Positions 59,048-64,000 of a stretch of 64,000 nt of DNA are shown here, piece by piece. Position 1 is the first letter of the stretch, and each line of letters opens with the position of its first letter. The notes below the pieces were generated by a model. That model did no database searches and had not been told where the DNA came from. It worked only from the letters and a program-made list of their open reading frames with translations. The translations under genes and the position numbers were made by a program. Source of the DNA: Lingula anatina (Eukaryota; Brachiopoda; Lingulata; Lingulida; Lingulidae); the NCBI RefSeq assembly GCF_001039355.2, contig NW_019774114.1, positions 276,092 to 340,091 on the forward strand, given 5' to 3'.

Positions 59048-59816
59048 AAGCAACAGGTATGTCGTTATTTCTTACGGGTCGTTGGACACTTTACTTCGAA
59101 AGGAGAGGTCAAATACACAAACCTAACATTGAATTTAACATGGCTATGTGGAATTTCCATCTCTTAAAATAGAATCAGGAAGAAGAGTTTTATTTAGCAA
59201 GACATCAATAGTATCACAATACATTACAAGGCAGCATTGATGTTGACAAAGGAAAGTAATAATACGGATGATAATAATAAAAATAAGAAGAGGACAAAGA
59301 ATCAAAGCGGAACTTACAGTGATTCTCACAGATGCGACATAATGGTTTCCCTTCAGGACTCACAACTTTACAATATTTCTGTTCTCTCCTACATTCTGAG
59401 TCCTAAATATCTAAGTGTACTAATGTGAAAGCAGAGGGCTTTTGCCATTACTTATTATATTTTTCTGAAGTCATTATTAATGGCCATAAACAGACAAAAT
59501 GGAATTCACCCTTTAGAAATTTTACTTCGCAAAATTTAGTTTTTTTTCTTTTGGTACCTTGTAATGTTGTTTCTTATAAGAAAGTTTAGTTACTAATGTA
59601 ACAACGTGCAGTGTAAAGGTAAAAGATTAGATCGTAAATAATATCTGCCCCATGGTCGACTATTTTACATAAATATTCTTCCTCTTTAAATCATGACTAA
59701 AAATGTCAAATGAAGACACATTTATTACATCTCTGTAAAAAGACATGACACATTCATGTATGTCTTTTGATATTAATTTAAAAGGCCCACATTTAAAGTA
59801 ACCCCCCAAAAAACGA

Positions 59817-59817
<1 letters not shown>

Positions 59818-59863
<46 letters not shown>
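59818..59863. repeat. (TAA)n microsatellite
   Basis: About fifteen uninterrupted TAA units. Confidence 0.95.
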
Positions 59864-59864
<1 letters not shown>

Positions 59865-60164
59865 GTTCCAAAGACTACATTAAAACAAAAACATGGGCAG
59901 CCAGTGTAACTGTGTCAATATGAGGGGTTATAAAGAAATTCACATATAATATAATATAAATATATTATATTGTATATATTATAATATAAATATATAAAAA
60001 TGAATATGAATGAATATTTGTCAAATCAAACAAAATGGAACTGGATATATTTCTAATATCCTTGATATGTTACTTTTGCGAGTGGTTTCATTCTGATCAG
60101 ATCATATTGGGCCGAATTCTTTTTTCAAAATGCACCAATCGTTAAATATTTCTCAATTTAGACT

Positions 60165-60390
60165 CATTTCCATAGGCCCCATCGCTCTGCGAAGATCGAT
60201 CCAATCTTGCAGGAATTGTTTGAATTTAACTCAATGACAAGCCTCTTCAAGGCATTGTGTACAATACAGAAGCTGTTGATTGTACGAGTACACTGGAAAC
60301 ATTGAGGAAACGTGTTATTCAGTTGACTGTACTCAGCACGAGTCCCCGCAAAGTTCGATCAATCTACGTAGACCGATGTTGTCAATGGAA
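60165..60390. mobile_element. Divergent GATC-arm foldback element (tentative)
   Basis: The left arm has AGATCGATCCAATCTTGC; the right arm read backwards has GATTGATCGAACTTTGC followed by ggggactcgtgctga, close to the gatcgaactccctggggg block of the member at 38719-38920. The ends are not well defined. Confidence 0.4.
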
Positions 60391-61326
60391 TGAGGTCATA
60401 TCAATGACTTTTAACAACTCACTGCCAAAAATTTTAAAGTCCACATCACATAATAAATTCACATTCATGCACATGCTCATGAAAATATTTCACAGGTTTA
60501 TTAGTTGTCACTAACGCAGTTTCCAGATTTATAATTAGCGTAGTGCATATAGGGTGACTCTGACTGTTAAAAAAGATGCATGTAATTGTAAAATTTATTC
60601 AGTATAACAGCAAAATACTCTATTTATTCTTCATGTAGTGACCATACCCCTGCAGTGTACATTCCCATGTTGTGTCCGTACACATGTAGTAGTGATGCGT
60701 ACGTGCAAGTGAGTCTCGATTTCATGGCCCCGTATCTCGAAATAGAATCGGTTATGGAATCGAGACACTAACACACGTGCGCAACATAGCGAACCTTTCG
60801 AGATACGGAGCCCAGGTTTCTATGCCTTTTTGATCCAACAAGATTTTTAGCTAAATAAAATAATGTAGAATTTACAGGGTGACAAGAAAATACATGTATT
60901 AATATTCTCCCTCGCTATATTTGAAATTGCTTTTTTTTTTTGTTTTGCATTGTCATTTCGGTAACTAAACTTGTTTTTTTTTTTTTTACTCTCAAAACCA
61001 CTTTTTCATTTAATCTATTTCATTTCATATAAAATCAATAAATTGCACGGTGCCAAGTGTTAGAGTGAATGTTATGTTGTGCCCCCACCGTAAAATACTA
61101 ATTACCAATACATGAATTCTCGGATAGTAAAATACTCTACTTAACGATGTTTAACTTTTTTAACAAAGCTGCAGGTTGCCCATTAATAACAAAGAATTTG
61201 AAAAAGTAAAAATTTGTTTTCTTAAAACATCCACCTTTAGTACTGGTTGATACATGTACAGTAGTGACCATGCCGCATTTTTTATGTACATGAAATTCGT
61301 CATAAAATATTATTTGAAATTAATAA

Positions 61327-61757
61327 CTAGACAAATACATTCCGCAAGGAGCTCTCTCCGTCGGAATCGTTTTCAAAGCTAATGTTATATGTGCCTTGAT
61401 CCTCTGGCTCCTGATCATTTTTATGTACATTAAGATAACTAGCACTATTCACGATGGGCGAAGTGGACACAGAGAGGGAAATTTGTCCGTTACTACCCAC
61501 AGTGGGTAGTATGTCTCGACCGCTGTCCAAGGTGGACGAATTGCCGCGGCCACTGTCTAAGGTAGACGGAATGTCTCGGTCACTGTCATGAGGGGATCTC
61601 TGATCACATCTAGAGCATTGTGACGATGGGTGACGTAACACCGATGGAACTGTCTCTCTAGATTCAGGAAGCACCGTGTATATTCGCCGATCTTCCTCTT
61701 CCGGGGTCTGCGGCAGAGGACGATCTTTATTGTAGCCATTTTGTTGATGCTTTTGAA
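61327..61757 (-). CDS. Second receptor, tail exon
   Basis: 431 bases after ttatttcag, phase 1, to TAG at 61327-61329. The tail has RPLPQTP (class I SH3-ligand pattern RxxPxxP), then RIYTVL, RETVPSVLRH, three degenerate ten-residue repeats (DSDRDIPSTL, DSGRGNSSTL, DSGRDILPTV at 61498-61587), VSTSP, SYLNV (Y-x-N), YNISFEND and the end VFV. All are linear motifs, with no folded domain. Confidence 0.85.
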
Positions 61758-64000
61758 CTGAAATAACAGTTTAATTCAGTAAACGTATTTTTCTTTATGA
61801 TGTTTATATTACAAGCATGTTACTTGCTCATTACAATGGACTTCAGGTTAGACATTCAATATCTGTCTACCAAAATGAAGCCGAGAATTATCCTTTTAAT
61901 CTTCGTTGCAGCGGTGCTTTAATTAATATAAACTATATTATACTATATTATACTATATCGTGTCTGGAGTTAATCTTCCTGTACCTTCGTGCGGTATATA
62001 TTATACTATATACCGCACAACTAAGAGACGATTTTATCTAGCAGAAAAGTTCGGTATTTTTAAAAGTTATATTAGCTTTTGTAAATTTCACACGCATGAA
62101 AAATTACCATTTGTTAAAATCGGTTGTGTAGAAAATGTAAAAAAAGTCGACTTTCCTTGCCCTAGAATTCCAGTCATTGTTTACAGTCTTTACAATGTAC
62201 CGAGCTTATACAGAAAGAACAAATAGTTCAGAGTCATTTATGTAGTTGAAATAGATTTCTAACCCCGAAACTGCGTCAATTCACCTACCTTGTTGATGTT
62301 TTTTCCACATATGCCGGAAGATGAATCCCACTGCACCAATAAATAATATTAGGGCGACACCAAGTACAATTAACCCAACAGCTTTGGCGTCGACCTCTTG
62401 CTTCGAGTGTCCTGAATCACCTGGTTCAACGTTGGTAGAAATATCTGGACACTCCAAGCAGCGGCTGCACGAGGACTCGCCACCCTGCGCAGGCTCTCCG
62501 TCTGGCAAAATTATTTTATCTCTGTCAAGCACAAGTAGGTCTTGATATGTTCCTATCTGAAAACAAGAAATAAAAATACCCATGATTAGTATTATTATTA
62601 ACATAATCTGTTGAAATACTGGAAGAGTATTATATTATATAATGTTCATAAAAGATGGATTGCATTTCCTTTTCCACCCCCTTTTTTAAAATTATTATAA
62701 AAATACACATCATGTAATTGTCATGTAGGCTATTAAGTTGCCGTTATGTTGCAAACATGCATGTAATTTGCGAGCTCAAATTTATTTGGAAAAGGAGTAG
62801 TTGTATTTCAATTACCAACATATTCATATCCTTCGGGAAATAATTAGAAAATATTCATTTTAAAGCCCCCCCCCCTCCCCCGGTTCAAATTTTGTTTTTG
62901 TCATGTACCTTTTTATATTCCAAGTTTTGGGGAGTCACAGGATCTCTCTGAATATTGTAAATAGAAAATCCAGCATTTCCATTCCCATCATCGTTGAATG
63001 GCCTTACAATATTACCATTTGCATCAAGCAACTCTGTCTTCTGAATGTTCTGCACAAGCGTTTCAACCTTGTCCAGTTTTTTAAGTTCCACCAGGCAGGC
63101 TGTGTCTGATCGGCTGTTACAGTGGGTCCTCATCGTTTGCCTAAACCCTCTAATTGTGGCGTTCACAGCAAGCACAGTGTACGCGGCCCAGGGGTCGGGT
63201 TCGAAACTTCTCCCAGGATCATTGTAGTTCATTGAAGGCCGGCACGGCACTCCATATTTATGGTCAAAGGTACCTTCTATATCACAATGAAAATGGTCTT
63301 GCCAGTATAAATTAAACCAAAAATTGCGGTGTGAAAGCGACGGTCTTTTATTTATGAAATATCGTTCGAAATGATAATCACGTTGCGGATAGATCCCAAC
63401 AGTAATGTGTCCAACAGCGACTTCTCCGACTCCTTTTATGACTTTTGAACTTCTCCCCCATGCCTCGCTTCCAATGAAAATAAATCCGAGAGGCCGCGGG
63501 AGATTTTTGTTGCGCTCCTCGATAGTGAGAAGAACATTTTTTGCATGAATGTCATCGGCTATGAGTATGACTACCCTGGCTTTCGACGCGTAAGGAAGAA
63601 TGTCATTGATGGCAGTATGAATACTTTGCAGCTTTGCATCTGCATTTCCAAATTCATGAGACAACTCGTTACTACGGGCAATACAAATTCCATTCTTGTC
63701 AGCGTGTTTTTTGAATAGCTCATACCCATTTCGACCGTACGCATTCTTTGAGTTAAGCGTTATGACGTAGTTCCAACCAAACTGTTTTAATAACGCCACC
63801 ATGGCTTCGGCCTGTTGGTCTAGATTTGACACTGTTCTCAAAAAGAATGGAAACCTGTATCTGTCATCGAGTATGGTGCTGGCCGAACCGTACGAAATCA
63901 ACGGAATCCGCAACGGAGTGAGAAAGTCTGCTATGCTGATGGTTACCGAACTTGAGAACGCACCAATAACAGCAATGGCTTTAGCAGCATCTATCGCGAT
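61327..64000 (-). CDS. Second flytrap single-pass receptor (3' part, runs off the window)
   Basis: Exons at 62909-64000 (flytrap, incomplete at its start), 62289-62556 (stalk and TM) and 61327-61757 (tail) join in phase 0 and 1, the same pattern as the last three exons of the gene at 48315-57420. The visible protein is 364 residues of flytrap, a stalk with only three cysteines, one TM and a tail of about 143 residues. It is a paralogue of the flytrap 2/stalk/tail half of the double receptor. Whether a second flytrap precedes it lies outside the window. Confidence 0.85.
61758..62288 (-). other. Second receptor, intron before tail exon
   Basis: AT-rich intron from CAAG|gtaggt to ttatttcag. It contains an ACTATATTATA-type repetitive patch around 61931-62015; no gene. 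Confidence 0.7.
62289..62556 (-). CDS. Second receptor, stalk and TM exon
   Basis: 268 bases, phase 0 to 1. It begins IGTYQDLLVLDRDKIILPDG, the mGluR-like closing strand, then CSRCLEC, an acidic stalk, and one TM (VGLIVLGVALILFIGAVGF) followed by RHMWKKHQQ. Confidence 0.88.
62909..64000 (-). CDS. Second receptor, flytrap exon (incomplete)
   Basis: Open from the window edge to the donor AAAAAG|gtacat. It encodes GAFSSSVTISIADFL, IPLISYGSASTILDD, FFLRTVSNLDQQAEAM, GWNYVITLNSKNAYGRNG, GSEAWGRSSKVIKG and FNDDGNGNAGFSIYNIQ. It shares with flytrap 2 of the other gene the same departures from the mGluR amino-acid pocket (Gly and a non-Thr residue in YGSxS, Glu in GSE). Confidence 0.9.

Larger units (their letters stand above)
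59054..61326. other. Intergenic, repeat-rich stretch
   Basis: Holds a (TAA)n microsatellite (59818-59863), an AT-only palindromic patch around 59946-59996, and a divergent foldback element at about 60165-60390. The 3' UTR of the receptor ending at 61327 must lie in its upper part. No gene is recognised. Confidence 0.5.

Noticed and set aside
58722-59126. 134-codon plus-strand frame
   Set aside because: Overlaps the minus-strand 58481-59047 frame. It has no recognisable domain and a less protein-like composition, though the minus-strand frame is itself uncertain.
60257-60514. 85-codon plus-strand frame
   Set aside because: Overlaps a probable foldback element and shows no protein features.

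Overview
This window is nuclear DNA from an invertebrate animal. It is AT-rich, its genes are split into many exons with standard GT..AG introns, and most of the length is intron, small DNA transposons and simple repeats. The proteins (an SLC6 glycine-type transporter and Venus-flytrap receptors related to metabotropic glutamate receptors) point to a bilaterian, probably a marine invertebrate with high heterozygosity. The phylum cannot be fixed from the sequence alone.

Plus strand, 3954-43234: one SLC6 sodium/chloride-dependent transporter gene. Sixteen coding exons join in frame into a protein of 690 residues: a 15-codon start exon at 3954, an acidic cytosolic N-terminus, twelve membrane segments, a glycosylated second outer loop and a glycine-transporter-like C-terminus ending at 43232-43234. 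One position is filled by two alternative 129-base exons (K1 and K2) only 88 bases apart. They encode the end of TM8, the inner loop and TM9, and they look mutually exclusive. The middle of the gene (exons F to K2) is present twice, at 22153-32015 and 32017-41952. The copies begin or end at single-N gaps, differ only silently in every exon compared, and cannot be spliced in series without a frameshift. I read this as two haplotypes placed in tandem by the assembler. One copy has a 169-bp transposon missing from the other.

Minus strand, 57420 down to 48315: a receptor gene of seven exons whose predicted protein (about 1215 residues) has a signal peptide, two Venus-flytrap ligand-binding domains in series, a short cysteine-containing stalk, a single membrane span and a tail of about 105 residues. 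There is no seven-helix domain, kinase or cyclase. The end of the first flytrap, the linker and the first strand of the second lie in one exon, so this is one gene rather than two neighbours. A 2567-bp inverted-repeat transposon (51490-54056, TA target duplication) sits in the coding sequence of the second flytrap, and its ends carry splice sites that could restore the frame.

Minus strand, 64000 down to 61327: the 3' part of a second receptor of the same family, with flytrap, minimal stalk, one membrane span and a tail. The two tails share several motifs and both end in V-x-V, so the tail is a conserved signalling part. Between the receptors is a 189-codon minus-strand reading frame (58481-59047) with a signal-like start and hydrophobic end that I cannot identify.

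Mobile DNA: a family of foldback elements with GATCGATC-containing arms (four good members, one doubtful), a TTAA-target element at 10020-10352, a hAT-like element at 38060-38228, a Tc1/mariner-like element at 49562-50081, a small foldback at 20119-20242 and the large inverted-repeat element inside the receptor gene. I found no RNA genes and no CRISPR array.
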